Below are positions 1 through 9,284 of a stretch of 34,056 nucleotides of DNA, one piece after another. The DNA is from Paracoccaceae bacterium. GTDB lineage: Bacteria > Pseudomonadota > Alphaproteobacteria > Rhodobacterales > Rhodobacteraceae. The position numbers were made by a program, and so were the translations under genes. The notes under the pieces were generated by a model. It was not told where the DNA came from and did no database searches. It saw only the letters and a program-made list of their open reading frames with translations. Where the stretch lies: NCBI GenBank assembly GCA_902606585.1, contig CACLGX010000019.1, forward strand, positions 1 to 34,056, read 5' to 3'. Within the stretch, counting starts at the first letter, position 1, and each line of letters starts with the position of its first letter.

Positions 1-708
1 GTTGGCCCTGGAAACGCATTTGTTGCCGAAGCAAAACGCCAGCTTTATGGACGAGTTGGTATCGATCTCTTTGCCGGACCGACTGAAACAATGGTTATCG
101 CAGACGAAACAGTTGATGCTGAATTATGTGCAACAGATTTGTTAGGTCAAGCGGAACACGGCTATAATTCACCTGCGGCCATGATAACGTGTTGTGAAAA
201 ATTAGCCCGTGAAACATTAGTTGAAATCGAGCGAATACTAGAAATTCTTCCTACCTCTGAAACAGCATCTGAGAGTTGGGAGAATTATGGGGACATGATA
301 CTTTGTGATACACACGAAGAGATGCTTTCTGTTGCAAATGAAATGGCATACGAACATGTTCAAATAATGACTGATCGTGATGATTGGTATCTTGAAAATA
401 TGCATTCGTACGGCGCCTTATTTTTAGGGCCGCGTACCAATGTTGCAAATGGTGATAAAGTAATTGGTACAAATCATACGCTTCCAACAAAAAAAGCTGG
501 TCGGTATACAGGTGGGCTGTGGGTAGGAAAGTTTCTTAAAACACATAGTTATCAAAGGATCGAAACTGATGAAGCGGCAAAGTTAGTTGGTGAATATGGT
601 TCTCGATTATGCATGCTTGAAGGCTTTGTTGGTCATGCTGAACAGTGCAATGTGCGCGTCCGACGTTATGGAGGTAAAAATGTCCCCTATGGAACAGCTG
701 CAGAGTAA
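1..708 (+). CDS. Histidinol dehydrogenase-family enzyme, HpsN-like (C-terminal part, cut by window start)
   Basis: The open frame runs in from base 1 with no start, so this is the last 235 residues of a roughly 430-residue protein. It reads [17 protein letters not shown], the NAD-binding motif of the HisD family. The HisD zinc and catalytic residues are visible: Q and H in [10 protein letters not shown], the E-H pair in YEHVQ, D in [13 protein letters not shown] and the late H in EGFVGHAEQ. The ending [14 protein letters not shown] is typical of the catabolic paralogues called sulfopropanediol 3-dehydrogenase (HpsN), not of biosynthetic HisD. Family members oxidise an alcohol to a carboxylate in two NAD-dependent steps. 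It is followed by NTF2-fold, LacI, cupin and MetE-like genes rather than by his genes, which supports a catabolic role. The DHPS substrate is not proven, because other hps genes are not visible here. Confidence 0.85.
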   Translation, partial: VGPGNAFVAEAKRQLYGRVGIDLFAGPTETMVIADETVDAELCATDLLGQAEHGYNSPAAMITCCEKLARETLVEIERILEILPTSETASESWENYGDMILCDTHEEMLSVANEMAYEHVQIMTDRDDWYLENMHSYGALFLGPRTNVANGDKVIGTNHTLPTKKAGRYTGGLWVGKFLKTHSYQRIETDEAAKLVGEYGSRLCMLEGFVGHAEQCNVRVRRYGGKNVPYGTAAE

Positions 709-737
709 TTTTTTAAGTAAATTAAAATGGGTTAAAA

Positions 738-1790
738 ATGAATTGTGTCCATTCAAAAAATAAGGAGCTACTTACTCCCCTTCGGGCTGCTATGTACAAT
801 TTTGATGACGAGTTAGTCAGGTTAGAATTAGGAAAACTGATTGATCCCGATGCAAAAATCAGGATGCCATTTCCATTTAAAGATTTAATTGGCCCAAAAG
901 CTTTTTTTACAACTTGCTATGCTCCTTTATTTGATGCTTTCCCAGATCTCGAAAGAAGGGATTGGATTGTAATAGGAGGAGAGACAGAACAAGGCAATCA
1001 CTGGGTCGGATGTGGTGGACATTACTCAGGAACATTTGTTGCGCCATGGTTAGATATCCCAGCCACTGGACACCTTGCTCACATGCGGTTTCATGAGTTT
1101 TTTAGGTTCGAAGAAGGAAAGATTGTAGAAATACAAGCTTTATGGGATATTCCGGAACTCATGATGCAGGCAAATGCCTGGCCTATGGCACCTTCTCTTG
1201 GATTAGAATACCATGTCCCGGGTCCGGCAACGCTCGATGGACAAGTTGATGGCCCATGGAATGAAGAGCAGTCGAAAAAATCATGTCATTTAGTTATTGA
1301 AATGCTGGATCATATGAAGCGTCATCCAAGCCAAGGTGAAGCTGAAGTTATGCAAATGCCAAAGTTTTGGCATCCCAGAATGAACTGGTATGGGCCTGCT
1401 GGAATTGGAACTGGTCGTGGTATCGCTGGTTTTAGAAATTGGCATCAAATTCCATTTTTAAATGCTATGCCCGATCGTGGTAGATACAATGGCGAAATTG
1501 CTTCCCACTTCTTTGGTGACGCTCAATACGCTGCTGTGACTGGTTGGCCTGATATGATTCAAACAGTCACTAATGACGGTTGGATGGGTGTAGCGCCAGC
1601 TGGTAAGAAAATAACTATATGTTCCTTAGATTTTTGGCGAATTGAAGATGGGTTAATCCGGGAAAACTGGGTTTTGCTAGATTTGCTTGATGTTTACTAC
1701 CAATTAGGCGTTGATGTTTTTAAACGGCTTAAAGAGTTTAATAAGGCTCGTATTCTTGGAAGAATTTCTCCTCCAGAGGCGGTTGTTTAA
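738..1790 (+). CDS. Double NTF2-fold (SnoaL-like) protein
   Basis: This 350-residue protein appears to hold two NTF2/SnoaL-like domains, at about residues 15-150 and 185-335. Each half has a similar closing pattern, FFRFEEGKIVEIQALWDIPELM in the first and DFWRIEDGLIRENWVLLDL in the second, typical of the last strand of SnoaL-like polyketide-cyclase homologues. Single-domain members are about 130-150 residues, so this is a tandem fusion. SnoaL-like proteins are small-molecule cyclases, isomerases or hydratases, but the fold alone does not give the reaction. It starts 30 nt after the HpsN-like gene behind a weak ribosome site, and its stop is followed by 1 nt before the LacI start, so it is probably co-transcribed. 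A second gene of the same architecture lies at 2822. The substrate is unknown. Confidence 0.75.
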   Translation: MNCVHSKNKELLTPLRAAMYNFDDELVRLELGKLIDPDAKIRMPFPFKDLIGPKAFFTTCYAPLFDAFPDLERRDWIVIGGETEQGNHWVGCGGHYSGTFVAPWLDIPATGHLAHMRFHEFFRFEEGKIVEIQALWDIPELMMQANAWPMAPSLGLEYHVPGPATLDGQVDGPWNEEQSKKSCHLVIEMLDHMKRHPSQGEAEVMQMPKFWHPRMNWYGPAGIGTGRGIAGFRNWHQIPFLNAMPDRGRYNGEIASHFFGDAQYAAVTGWPDMIQTVTNDGWMGVAPAGKKITICSLDFWRIEDGLIRENWVLLDLLDVYYQLGVDVFKRLKEFNKARILGRISPPEAVV

Positions 1791-1791
1791 A

Positions 1792-2811
1792 ATGGTAGAC
1801 CGAATAACTTCATCTCAAGTGGCAAAGAGGGCTGGCGTCTCGCAATCGGCGGTCAGTCGATTTTATACGCCAGGAGCGTCCGTTTCTGCAAAAACAGCTG
1901 AAAAGGTGAAAATAGCAGCGAGCGAACTAGGGTACCGACCAAATATTTTAGCTCGAGCAATGGTCTCGGGAAAAAGCCGAATTATTGGTTTAGTTGTAGC
2001 GTATCTGGAAAACTACTTTTATCCAGAAGCATTAGAAAAACTGTCTAACGCTTTTCAAGAACGCGGCTATCACGTTTTGATTTTTATGGCGTCACAAACG
2101 GCTGGCAATGTTAGCTCAGTGGTTGAAGAAATCTTAGATTATCAAGTTGACGGTATTGTGATGGCCTCTGTAGCACTTTCGTCAGAAGTTGGTTCACGAT
2201 GTCAAGCAGCTGGAGTCCCTGTCGTTTTGTTTAATCGATCACAAGATATGGATGATATTTCGTCGATTACATCAAATAATTTTGAAGGAGGACGAAAGGC
2301 TGCTCGACTATTAATTGATTTAGGTCATCAGAAGATCGGTTACATAGCCGGCTGGGAAGGGGCATCGACCCAGCGAGATAGGGAAGCAGGCTTTACTAAA
2401 GAAATTTTAGACAGCGGTCTTTCAGTTTTCTCTCGAAAGGTTGGAAATTTTAGAGCGGAAAAGACCAAGATTGCTACTTTTGAAATGTTTGACAAACCTA
2501 AAGCTGATCGGCCTGATGCGGTATTTGTTGCGAATGATCATATGGCATTCATAGTTATGGATATATTAAGATATGAACTTGGAATAAGTGTTCCTGAGGA
2601 TGTATCCGTTATTGGATATGATGATGTCCCACCGGCTTCATGGAAGTCATATGATTTAACAACAGTAAGGCAGCGTGCGAACTTGATGGTTCAAGAAACC
2701 GTGAACACAATTTTAAACCGGATAGAAAGTCCAAATTCCTCTGACCCAGTCAAACTTCAAATTGATAGCCCATTAGTTATTAGATCTTCCACACGCCAGA
2801 AACTGATCTAG
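1792..2811 (+). CDS. LacI-family transcriptional regulator
   Basis: I place the start at the ATG at 1792 (MVDRITSSQVAKRAGVS), one base after the preceding stop and behind GAGG near 1775. The open frame extends upstream to 1711, but that part overlaps the previous gene and does not look like a LacI N-terminus. The product is 339 residues. Residues 4-50 form the LacI helix-turn-helix (TSSQVAKRAGVSQSAVSRF) with the hinge GYRPN.LARAM. The rest is the periplasmic-binding-like effector domain, ending with the family signature SVIGYDDVPPASW...LTTVRQ. It is embedded in the operon rather than divergent, which suggests it controls the cluster and itself. Its inducer is presumably the operon's substrate or an intermediate. 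I did not find a convincing LacI palindrome in the short gaps inside the operon; the main promoter lies upstream of the window. Confidence 0.93.
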   Translation: MVDRITSSQVAKRAGVSQSAVSRFYTPGASVSAKTAEKVKIAASELGYRPNILARAMVSGKSRIIGLVVAYLENYFYPEALEKLSNAFQERGYHVLIFMASQTAGNVSSVVEEILDYQVDGIVMASVALSSEVGSRCQAAGVPVVLFNRSQDMDDISSITSNNFEGGRKAARLLIDLGHQKIGYIAGWEGASTQRDREAGFTKEILDSGLSVFSRKVGNFRAEKTKIATFEMFDKPKADRPDAVFVANDHMAFIVMDILRYELGISVPEDVSVIGYDDVPPASWKSYDLTTVRQRANLMVQETVNTILNRIESPNSSDPVKLQIDSPLVIRSSTRQKLI

Positions 2812-2821
2812 GAGAATTTTA

Positions 2822-3808
2822 ATGCGTGGTTTTAGTGATAAATATAAAAGTTTTCCTGAATATATTATTGGTATTACAAAAGAAATTTGGGAGGATCGTG
2901 GTATTTCTACGCTCCACAATTACTACGCGCCAGATATTATTGTAAGGTCACCTGGCTCGATCGTGATTGGGAATGAAAAAGTAATCGCTGCGACCATGGC
3001 AACCTTGGCGGAATTTCCAGACCGTACTCTTTATGGGGAGGACGTAATTTGGTCAGGCACACCTGAAGAAGGCATGTTGAGCTCTCACAGACTCCACTCA
3101 ACGGCCACTCATTCTCGGCCAGGGGTTTATGGAGAGCCCACGGGAAAAAAACTTGATTATAGAATTATTGCAGATTGCCATGCTCGTAACAACCAAATTG
3201 ATGACGAGTGGTTAATCCGTGATCAGGGTGCAATCGTGCGGCAACTCGGGATGTTACCACAAGATTATGCTCGAGATTTGATAGAAAAAGAAGGTGGTCT
3301 AGAAAATTGCGTTAAGCCATTTTCACCTCGGGATGATGTAAAAGGTCCTTATAATGGAACAGGAAATGATAACGAATGGGGCCAGAAATTAGCTGATACC
3401 CTTACTCGAATTATGAATGCAGATTTTGCAGCCATCCCTGGCGAATATGATCGAGCGGCCAATTTGGAATATCCAGGAGGCATAAGTACTTTATCTTATG
3501 ATGGAGCCGATCAATTTTGGATGGGGCTTCGTGCTTCATTTCCAGATGCGCAATTTATAATACATCATCAAATCGGTCGAGAAGACCCATTTATGCCACC
3601 CCGTGCAGCACTTCGATGGTCTCTGCATGGCAAACATGCTGGTTGGGGTAGTTTTGGTGCCCCAACTGGTGCTGATGTTTATATCTTTGGAGCAACACAA
3701 GTCGAATTTGGAGCCGTTTCAGGCGATATCCCAAAAATTCGCCGAGAATGGACGTTGTTTGATGAAACTGCAGTTTGGAAACAAATCTTTATAAACAGCG
3801 GGGCTTAA
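2822..3808 (+). CDS. Second double NTF2-fold (SnoaL-like) protein
   Basis: A 328-residue protein whose start codon lies 10 nt after the LacI stop, with GGAG at 2812-2815 as ribosome site. It looks like two fused NTF2-like halves, about residues 8-145 and 190-325. The first carries the SnoaL-like stretch HRLHSTATH...GKKLDYRIIADCHARNNQI..EWLIRDQ. The second carries RAALRWSLHGKHAGWGSFGAPTGADVY and ends REWTLFDETAVWKQIF. It has the same two-domain layout as the protein at 738-1790 but differs clearly in sequence, so the pair may be old paralogues or form a heteromer. No catalytic assignment is possible from the sequence. Its position between a LacI gene and a bicupin gene, all closely spaced on one strand, indicates an operon member. 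Confidence 0.72.
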   Translation: MRGFSDKYKSFPEYIIGITKEIWEDRGISTLHNYYAPDIIVRSPGSIVIGNEKVIAATMATLAEFPDRTLYGEDVIWSGTPEEGMLSSHRLHSTATHSRPGVYGEPTGKKLDYRIIADCHARNNQIDDEWLIRDQGAIVRQLGMLPQDYARDLIEKEGGLENCVKPFSPRDDVKGPYNGTGNDNEWGQKLADTLTRIMNADFAAIPGEYDRAANLEYPGGISTLSYDGADQFWMGLRASFPDAQFIIHHQIGREDPFMPPRAALRWSLHGKHAGWGSFGAPTGADVYIFGATQVEFGAVSGDIPKIRREWTLFDETAVWKQIFINSGA

Positions 3809-3845
3809 TTCTTTTATCTTAACCTTATGATCTGGGAGTAAATAA

Positions 3846-4811
3846 ATGACGCAATACACAATGGCCGATCGCATCGTGCGCTATGGCGAATTAGTTCCGT
3901 GCAAAACCGCTTTTATTGATGCGCATACGCCAGGAAGTGATCAGAAGGAAAATTTTACTATTATTGGTGGAGGTGTTTCTGAGAGCCCTGATCAACATGT
4001 TCACATTGCTATTCCGCATGGCTTCAATATTGGTGCGGCAGGTCAACCACCAAAATGCCGAAATTCTCTACACGACCATAATACTGCTGAGGTTTTCTTC
4101 GTACTATCAGGTCGTTGGCGGTTTTTTTGGGGAAGGTGGGGTAACGCAGGAGAAGTTGTGCTGGAGCACGGCGATATCATTAATATACCTACCGGTATAT
4201 TTAGAGGCTTTGAAAATATAGGCACCGAGTACGGTATGATTATGGCTATTCTTGGTGGAGATGACGCTGGTGGTGGGGTTCACTGGGCTCCACAAGTTAT
4301 AGAAGATGCTGCTGACCATGGTTTAATCCTTGGTGAAAACGGAAAACTATACGATCAAAAGAAAGGTCAAGGCTTACCAGACGGCATAGGTCCTATGCCC
4401 GTCATGCAAAGTGACGAGCTTGCTAAGAGGCCAGAGTTAACAACGATGGATGTAGTTCCAAATCACGTTGCTCGATTTTGGGATATGTTCGCTTTGTCAG
4501 ATAGCAGACCAGTGAATGTCATAGGAGAAAATGGTCTATTGCGAGACAGGCCGGGTTTTGAAGTTTATTTCATTACTCGGGCTTCTGCAGTCGAAAATTT
4601 AGAAAGTCATCGGTTCCCATCGGTACTAATGCCTGTGCGTGGTCATTGGCGTATTTCATGGGACGGTGGTTCAGAGGTGCTAGCTCCTGGAGATACAATG
4701 TCAGTACCTGCTGAATTAAATCATTCCATAACTCCTGCGGTTACTGGAGAAGCAGCATTATATCAGATCAAAGGAAATGCTGATCCAGCTGGTCATACAT
4801 GGAGAGGCTAG
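3846..4811 (+). CDS. Bicupin protein
   Basis: A 321-residue protein with two cupin barrels, about residues 60-150 and 235-315; GGGAG at 3834-3838 is the ribosome site. The first barrel has motif 1 metal ligands (LHDHNTAEVFFVLSGRWRF: H76, H78, E82), but motif 2 reads PTGIFRGFEN with Arg at 120 where His is usual. The second barrel has lost the HxH pair (only H in LESHRFP) but keeps a motif 2 His (PAELNHSI). Bicupins include ring-cleaving dioxygenases, oxalate decarboxylase and sugar or keto-acid isomerases. The sequence does not choose among these. It lies inside the plus-strand cluster, 37 nt after the second NTF2-fold gene. I infer an enzymatic step in the same pathway, but a ligand-binding role is also possible. 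Confidence 0.8.
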   Translation: MTQYTMADRIVRYGELVPCKTAFIDAHTPGSDQKENFTIIGGGVSESPDQHVHIAIPHGFNIGAAGQPPKCRNSLHDHNTAEVFFVLSGRWRFFWGRWGNAGEVVLEHGDIINIPTGIFRGFENIGTEYGMIMAILGGDDAGGGVHWAPQVIEDAADHGLILGENGKLYDQKKGQGLPDGIGPMPVMQSDELAKRPELTTMDVVPNHVARFWDMFALSDSRPVNVIGENGLLRDRPGFEVYFITRASAVENLESHRFPSVLMPVRGHWRISWDGGSEVLAPGDTMSVPAELNHSITPAVTGEAALYQIKGNADPAGHTWRG

Positions 4812-4838
4812 CATTTTTATTACAGAGGAAGTCTTTAA

Positions 4839-5963
4839 ATGGGTAAAATATTAACTTCTCATGTTGGCTCCTTGCCACGTTCGCAAGAGGTTGTAGATTT
4901 TATATTTGCACGTGAGAAAGGAAATAAGTTCGATCAAGTTGCATTTGACGACTGTATGAACCGGTCAGTTTCCGAAACTGTTAGGCGTCAAAAAGAAGTT
5001 GGCGTAGATATTGTCAGTGACGGTGAAACATCTAAGATAAGCTACGCAACTTACGTTAAGGATAGATACACTGGGTTCGATGGTGATAGCCCTAGAAACG
5101 CTCCTGCAGATTTAAAAAAATTTCCAAGTTTTCTAAAACGTTTGGCAAATGATGGAGGTACTCCAACATATTCAAGACCAATGTGCGTCGGGGAAGTAAA
5201 GTCAAAGGGGCAGGGTGAACTAGAAAAGGATATTAAAAACCTTAAAGCAGCAATGGCGCAACATGGGATTGACCGCGGGTTTATGAACGCTGCATCACCT
5301 GGAGTTATATCACTTTTTCTTCAAAATGATTTTTACAAAAATAGGGAACAGTACCTTGAAGCGCTAGCTCACGCTATGAAAGATGAATACCAAACAATAG
5401 TTGCTTCTGGATTAGACCTTCAGCTTGATTGTCCTGATTTGGCTCTTTCACGGCATATGCTATTCAATGACTTAAGTGATGAAGACTTTATTAAAGTTGC
5501 TGGCTTGCATATTGATGCATTAAATTTTGCTTTATCTGAAATTCCTTCAGATAAAGTTAGGATACATATTTGCTGGGGTAATTATGAGGGCCCCCATATC
5601 TGCGATATACCCATGTCAAAAATGTTTGATACTCTCATGGCGGCAAAGGCCAAGTATGTTTTGTTTGAAACTTCGAACCCTCGCCATGGACATGAGTGGA
5701 CTGTCTTTAGGGATCGGAAATCAGATATACCGGGCGACAAAATTCTGGTGCCAGGAGTTGTAGACACCACTACAAATTTTGTAGAGCATCCTGAATTAGT
5801 TGCGCAAAGAATAAGAAATTTTATTGATATTGTTGGGGAAAATCGAGTTATAGCTGGAAGTGATTGTGGTTTCGGAACATTTGCCGGTTTTGGAGCAGTC
5901 GATCCAGAAATAGCCTACGCAAAATTGGATGCCCTGTCCAAAGGAGCCAAATTAGCTCTTTAA
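4839..5963 (+). CDS. Short MetE-like (cobalamin-independent methionine synthase family) protein
   Basis: A 374-residue protein resembling only the C-terminal catalytic barrel of MetE, which is about 750 residues in E. coli. The start follows AGAGGAAG. It opens TSHVGSLPRS, the family's homocysteine-loop motif. All four zinc ligands of MetE can be matched: H243 and C245 in HICWGNYEGPH, E277 in LFETSNPRHGHEW, and C343 in GSDCGFGTF. An intact zinc site suggests a real thiol-methyltransferase or a C-S-active enzyme. The missing N-terminal half suggests it does not use methyl-tetrahydrofolate polyglutamate as MetE does. As last gene of a catabolic-looking operon it could accept a methyl group from a methylated substrate or break a related bond. 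It is unlikely to be the housekeeping methionine synthase. Function is inferred only at family level. Confidence 0.82.
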   Translation: MGKILTSHVGSLPRSQEVVDFIFAREKGNKFDQVAFDDCMNRSVSETVRRQKEVGVDIVSDGETSKISYATYVKDRYTGFDGDSPRNAPADLKKFPSFLKRLANDGGTPTYSRPMCVGEVKSKGQGELEKDIKNLKAAMAQHGIDRGFMNAASPGVISLFLQNDFYKNREQYLEALAHAMKDEYQTIVASGLDLQLDCPDLALSRHMLFNDLSDEDFIKVAGLHIDALNFALSEIPSDKVRIHICWGNYEGPHICDIPMSKMFDTLMAAKAKYVLFETSNPRHGHEWTVFRDRKSDIPGDKILVPGVVDTTTNFVEHPELVAQRIRNFIDIVGENRVIAGSDCGFGTFAGFGAVDPEIAYAKLDALSKGAKLAL

Positions 5964-5998
5964 AAGATATACCAGAAGAATTGTATTCACTTTTTTGT

Positions 5999-6020
5999 GC
6001 TCGAGGCTGTTGCCTCGAGC
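5999..6020. terminator. Hairpin between convergent operons
   Basis: A perfect 9-bp inverted repeat, GCTCGAGGC (5999-6007) and GCCTCGAGC (6012-6020), with a 4-nt loop. It lies 35 nt past the MetE-like stop and just past the gcvP stop on the other strand. The stem is GC-rich in an AT-rich genome. There is no long T-run on either side, so it is a likely bidirectional terminator or 3'-end stabiliser rather than a textbook one. Confidence 0.65.
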
Positions 6021-6026
6021 TAAAAT

Positions 6027-8876
6027 TCACTCTGCAGCCTCAGCATATTCTGACATCGGTGGGCAAGTGCAAACAAGATGGCGATCACCATAGACGTTAT
6101 CAATTCTATTAACTGGGGGCCAATATTTATCAACCTTAAAGGCTCCTGGAGGAAAACATCCTTGTTCACGTGAGTAAGGTCGTTCCCAACTGCCAACCAG
6201 ATCTTGTACAGTGTGCGGTGCATTACATAGCGGATTATTATCTTTAGGATATTTACCACCTTCAATAAGTCTAATCTCTTCTCGGATTGACAGCATAGCT
6301 TCACAGAAACGGTCTAATTCTGCTTTAGTCTCTGACTCTGTTGGCTCAATCATTAAAGTACCTGCAACCGGCCAGCTCATTGTCGGAGCATGAAAACCAC
6401 TATCAATGAGACGCTTTGCTATATCGTCCACACTTACACCGGCTGTTTCGGCGAATGGGCGTGTATCAATAATACACTCGTGCGCAACTCTCCCATTCGC
6501 TCCACGATAAAGAACATCGAATGATCCCTCTAACCGTTTAGCGATGTAATTTGCATTTAGAATTGCCACTCGGGTGGCTTGAGTAAGTCCCTCTCCACCC
6601 ATCATTAGACAATATGCCCAGGATATGGGGAGTAATGAGGGTGAACCAAAAGGTGCGGCCGATACTGGCCCGGTGTCATCTTTAAGCTCTGGGTGGCCTG
6701 GCAAATGAGGTGTCAGATGCGCTTTTACACCAATAGGCCCCATTCCTGGCCCACCACCACCGTGAGGAATACAGAATGTTTTATGTAGATTTAGATGGCT
6801 AACATCACCTCCGATATCGCCGGGACGACTTAAGCCAACCATCGCATTCATGTTGGCTCCGTCAATATAGACCTGACCTCCATATTCGTGGATGATTTCA
6901 CAAACTTCATGAACAGTTTCTTCAAATACCCCGTGAGTTGAGGGGTATGTTATCATGCACCCCGCTAAATCATTCTTGTGCAGTTCAGCCTTTTCTCTAA
7001 AATCTGCTACATTAATATCCCCGTTTTCAGCTGACTGGACAGGTATTACCTTCCAACCCACCATTTGCGCACTAGCCGGGTTGGTTCCATGAGCTGAAGT
7101 AGGAATCAAGCAAACATTTCTATGCTCATCGCCGTTTGCTCTATGAAACTCGGCTATTGTTAACAATCCTGCATATTCACCCTGTGCGCCTGAATTTGGC
7201 TGCATGGAAATAGCATCATAGCCTGTTATGTCACATAGCTTTGATGAAAGATCTGAAATCATCTCCTCATACCCTAGAGCTTGATCTTTTGGTGCAAAAG
7301 GATGAAGAAGGGAAAATTCACGCCAGCTAACGGGCATCATTTCAGCAGTAGAATTTAACTTCATAGTACATGAGCCAAGCGGGATCATTGCTCGATCTAA
7401 CGCTAAATCTCGATCAGCTAATCTCCGCATATAGCGCATCATTTCGGTTTCAGCTCGGTTCATGTGAAATACGTCATGTTCTAGGTATTTCGATTTACGG
7501 TGTAGGCTATCGGGCACACGGTAATCGTGAGATAGATCATCGTCCTTGCGAGTTATTCCAAATGCCCGCCAAACTGCTTCGGTAACTTTCCGCCGAGTAC
7601 GCTCGTCTAGAGTTATACCGATTTTTGTTTTGCCAACAGCACGAAGATTAATGCCTTCACGCATAGCGGCATCCATAACTGTTTTCTGCATTAGACCAAC
7701 TTCGACAGTAATCGTGTCAAAAAATGCCTCTGGCTCAACCTTAAATCCGGCAGACTCAAGGCCTTTTGCTAGCCTTACTGTTTTTCTGTGGATCCTTTGT
7801 GCAATGGCTTTAAGGCCTTCAGGGCCATGAAATACGGCATAGAAAGAGGCCATAACTGCCAAAAGTGCTTGCGCGGTACAAACATTAGAAGTCGCCTTCT
7901 CGCGCCGTATATGCTGTTCCCGTGTTTGTAAGGACAGCCTATATGCAGCTTTATTTTGGGAGTCAATCGAAATGCCAACCAGTCGCCCGGGCATTGATCT
8001 TTTGTAAGCATCCTTTGTTGCCATATAAGCTGCGTGAGGCCCGCCATAGCCAATCGGCACGCCAAATCTTTGGGTGCTACCAATGGCTATATCAGCTCCC
8101 ATAGCTCCTGGCTCCTTAAGTAGTGTAAGTGAAAGCGGATCGGCGGCGATCACTGCAATGGCTTTGTTTTCATGGAGTTTTTCAATATGGCTTGTAAAAT
8201 CTTTGACATGACCAAAAGTGCCTGGGTACTGAAAAATTGCTCCAAATACGCCAGATGGATTAAGATTTTCAGGATCACCCACAACGATTTCAATACCTAA
8301 AGGACGAGCCCTTGTTTTCATAACTTCAATGTTTTGTATATGACAATTCTCATCAATGAAAAAAGCTTTTGCTTTTGACTTGGCAACTCTTTCAGCCATT
8401 GTCATTGCTTCAGCACAAGCTGTGGCTTCGTCCAAGAGAGAAGCATTGGCGATTTCTAGGCCGGTAAGATCGGATATCATTGTTTGATAATTTAATAATG
8501 CTTCCAACCGCCCCTGACTTATCTCAGGTTGATAAGGTGTATACGCCGTATACCACGCAGGGTTTTCTAAAATGTTTCTCTGAATTACTGGAGGAGTCAC
8601 TGTTCCATGATAACCTTGACCGATAAGACTTGTCAGAACTTTATTTTTTGAAGCAGTTAAGCGCATGTGACTTAAAAGAGCCCTTTCTGATTTTGGCTTT
8701 CCAAAGTTTAAAGGATTTTTCTGGCGTATTGATTTTGGAAGAGTTTCATCAATTAGACTGTCCAGGTCGGATAAGCCTAGTGTCTCCAGCATATGGGCCA
8801 TCTCAGCCGGTGAAGGGCCGATATGTCTTCTGTTTGCAAAATCGTAGGGTAAATAGTCTGTTGGTGTAAATGGCAT
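6027..8876 (-). CDS. gcvP: Glycine dehydrogenase (decarboxylating), P-protein of the glycine cleavage system
   Basis: A full-length 949-residue fused P-protein (E. coli 957). It catalyses PLP-dependent decarboxylation of glycine and passes aminomethyl to lipoyl-GcvH. Diagnostic motifs include [14 protein letters not shown] at the N-terminus, [21 protein letters not shown], and the PLP lysine in [18 protein letters not shown] followed by MGPIGVK. Two similar halves are visible, as expected for the homodimeric form that replaces separate GcvPA and GcvPB. It is the last gene of gcvT-gcvH-gcvP, starting 30 nt after gcvH. Several open frames on the opposite strand here are shadows. Expression should follow the glycine riboswitch upstream of gcvT. 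Confidence 0.98.
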   Translation of the reverse strand: MPFTPTDYLPYDFANRRHIGPSPAEMAHMLETLGLSDLDSLIDETLPKSIRQKNPLNFGKPKSERALLSHMRLTASKNKVLTSLIGQGYHGTVTPPVIQRNILENPAWYTAYTPYQPEISQGRLEALLNYQTMISDLTGLEIANASLLDEATACAEAMTMAERVAKSKAKAFFIDENCHIQNIEVMKTRARPLGIEIVVGDPENLNPSGVFGAIFQYPGTFGHVKDFTSHIEKLHENKAIAVIAADPLSLTLLKEPGAMGADIAIGSTQRFGVPIGYGGPHAAYMATKDAYKRSMPGRLVGISIDSQNKAAYRLSLQTREQHIRREKATSNVCTAQALLAVMASFYAVFHGPEGLKAIAQRIHRKTVRLAKGLESAGFKVEPEAFFDTITVEVGLMQKTVMDAAMREGINLRAVGKTKIGITLDERTRRKVTEAVWRAFGITRKDDDLSHDYRVPDSLHRKSKYLEHDVFHMNRAETEMMRYMRRLADRDLALDRAMIPLGSCTMKLNSTAEMMPVSWREFSLLHPFAPKDQALGYEEMISDLSSKLCDITGYDAISMQPNSGAQGEYAGLLTIAEFHRANGDEHRNVCLIPTSAHGTNPASAQMVGWKVIPVQSAENGDINVADFREKAELHKNDLAGCMITYPSTHGVFEETVHEVCEIIHEYGGQVYIDGANMNAMVGLSRPGDIGGDVSHLNLHKTFCIPHGGGGPGMGPIGVKAHLTPHLPGHPELKDDTGPVSAAPFGSPSLLPISWAYCLMMGGEGLTQATRVAILNANYIAKRLEGSFDVLYRGANGRVAHECIIDTRPFAETAGVSVDDIAKRLIDSGFHAPTMSWPVAGTLMIEPTESETKAELDRFCEAMLSIREEIRLIEGGKYPKDNNPLCNAPHTVQDLVGSWERPYSREQGCFPPGAFKVDKYWPPVNRIDNVYGDRHLVCTCPPMSEYAEAAE

Positions 8877-8906
8877 GAATAATTCCTTAATTTCTTCAAT
8901 ATCAAA

Positions 8907-9266
8907 CTAGCTAATTAGTTTATTGTACTCGTCTTCAGTCATATATTCTTCTACTTGCGAAGGGTCTGCTGGTTTCATTTTAAAAAACCATGCTTCGCCC
9001 ATGGGGTCTTCATTAACTTTGCTGGGTTCATCAGCTAAGGCTCCATTAATTTCAATAATTTCTCCATCTAATGGCGCTAAAATATCTGATGCAGCTTTCA
9101 CACTTTCGATGACTACAATTTCATCATCCTTTGACACGGTTGTGCCTTCTTCTGGGAGTTCAACAAAAACTACATCGCCCAGTTGCGTGCTCGCGTGCTC
9201 AGTAATGCCAACAACAACTATATCACCCTCAGTGCGAAGCCATTCGTGTTCTTCTGTAAATTTCAT
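8907..9266 (-). CDS. gcvH: Glycine cleavage system H protein
   Basis: A 119-residue lipoyl carrier of the glycine cleavage system, starting MKFTEEHEWLRTEG with AGGAGAAAC as ribosome site. The lipoylated lysine is K57 in VVIESVKAASDI, the standard ESVKA context. The segment DPMGEAWFFKMKPAD near the C-terminus is also family-typical. It shuttles the aminomethyl group from the P-protein to the T-protein and reduced lipoate to the L-protein. It lies 18 nt after gcvT and 30 nt before gcvP on the same strand. Confidence 0.98.
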   Translation of the reverse strand: MKFTEEHEWLRTEGDIVVVGITEHASTQLGDVVFVELPEEGTTVSKDDEIVVIESVKAASDILAPLDGEIIEINGALADEPSKVNEDPMGEAWFFKMKPADPSQVEEYMTEDEYNKLIS

Positions 9267-9284
9267 TCTTGTTTCTCCTGTTGA

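Noticed and set aside
1-708. Biosynthetic histidinol dehydrogenase (hisD)
   Set aside because: The C-terminal sequence and the neighbouring genes fit the catabolic HpsN-like branch; no his genes are nearby.
4839-5963. Housekeeping methionine synthase metE
   Set aside because: It is half the length of MetE, lacks the N-terminal domain, and lies in a catabolic operon.
6211-8869. Several plus-strand open frames opposite gcvP
   Set aside because: They lie fully inside gcvP, show no known motifs or ribosome sites, and are shadows of its codon pattern.
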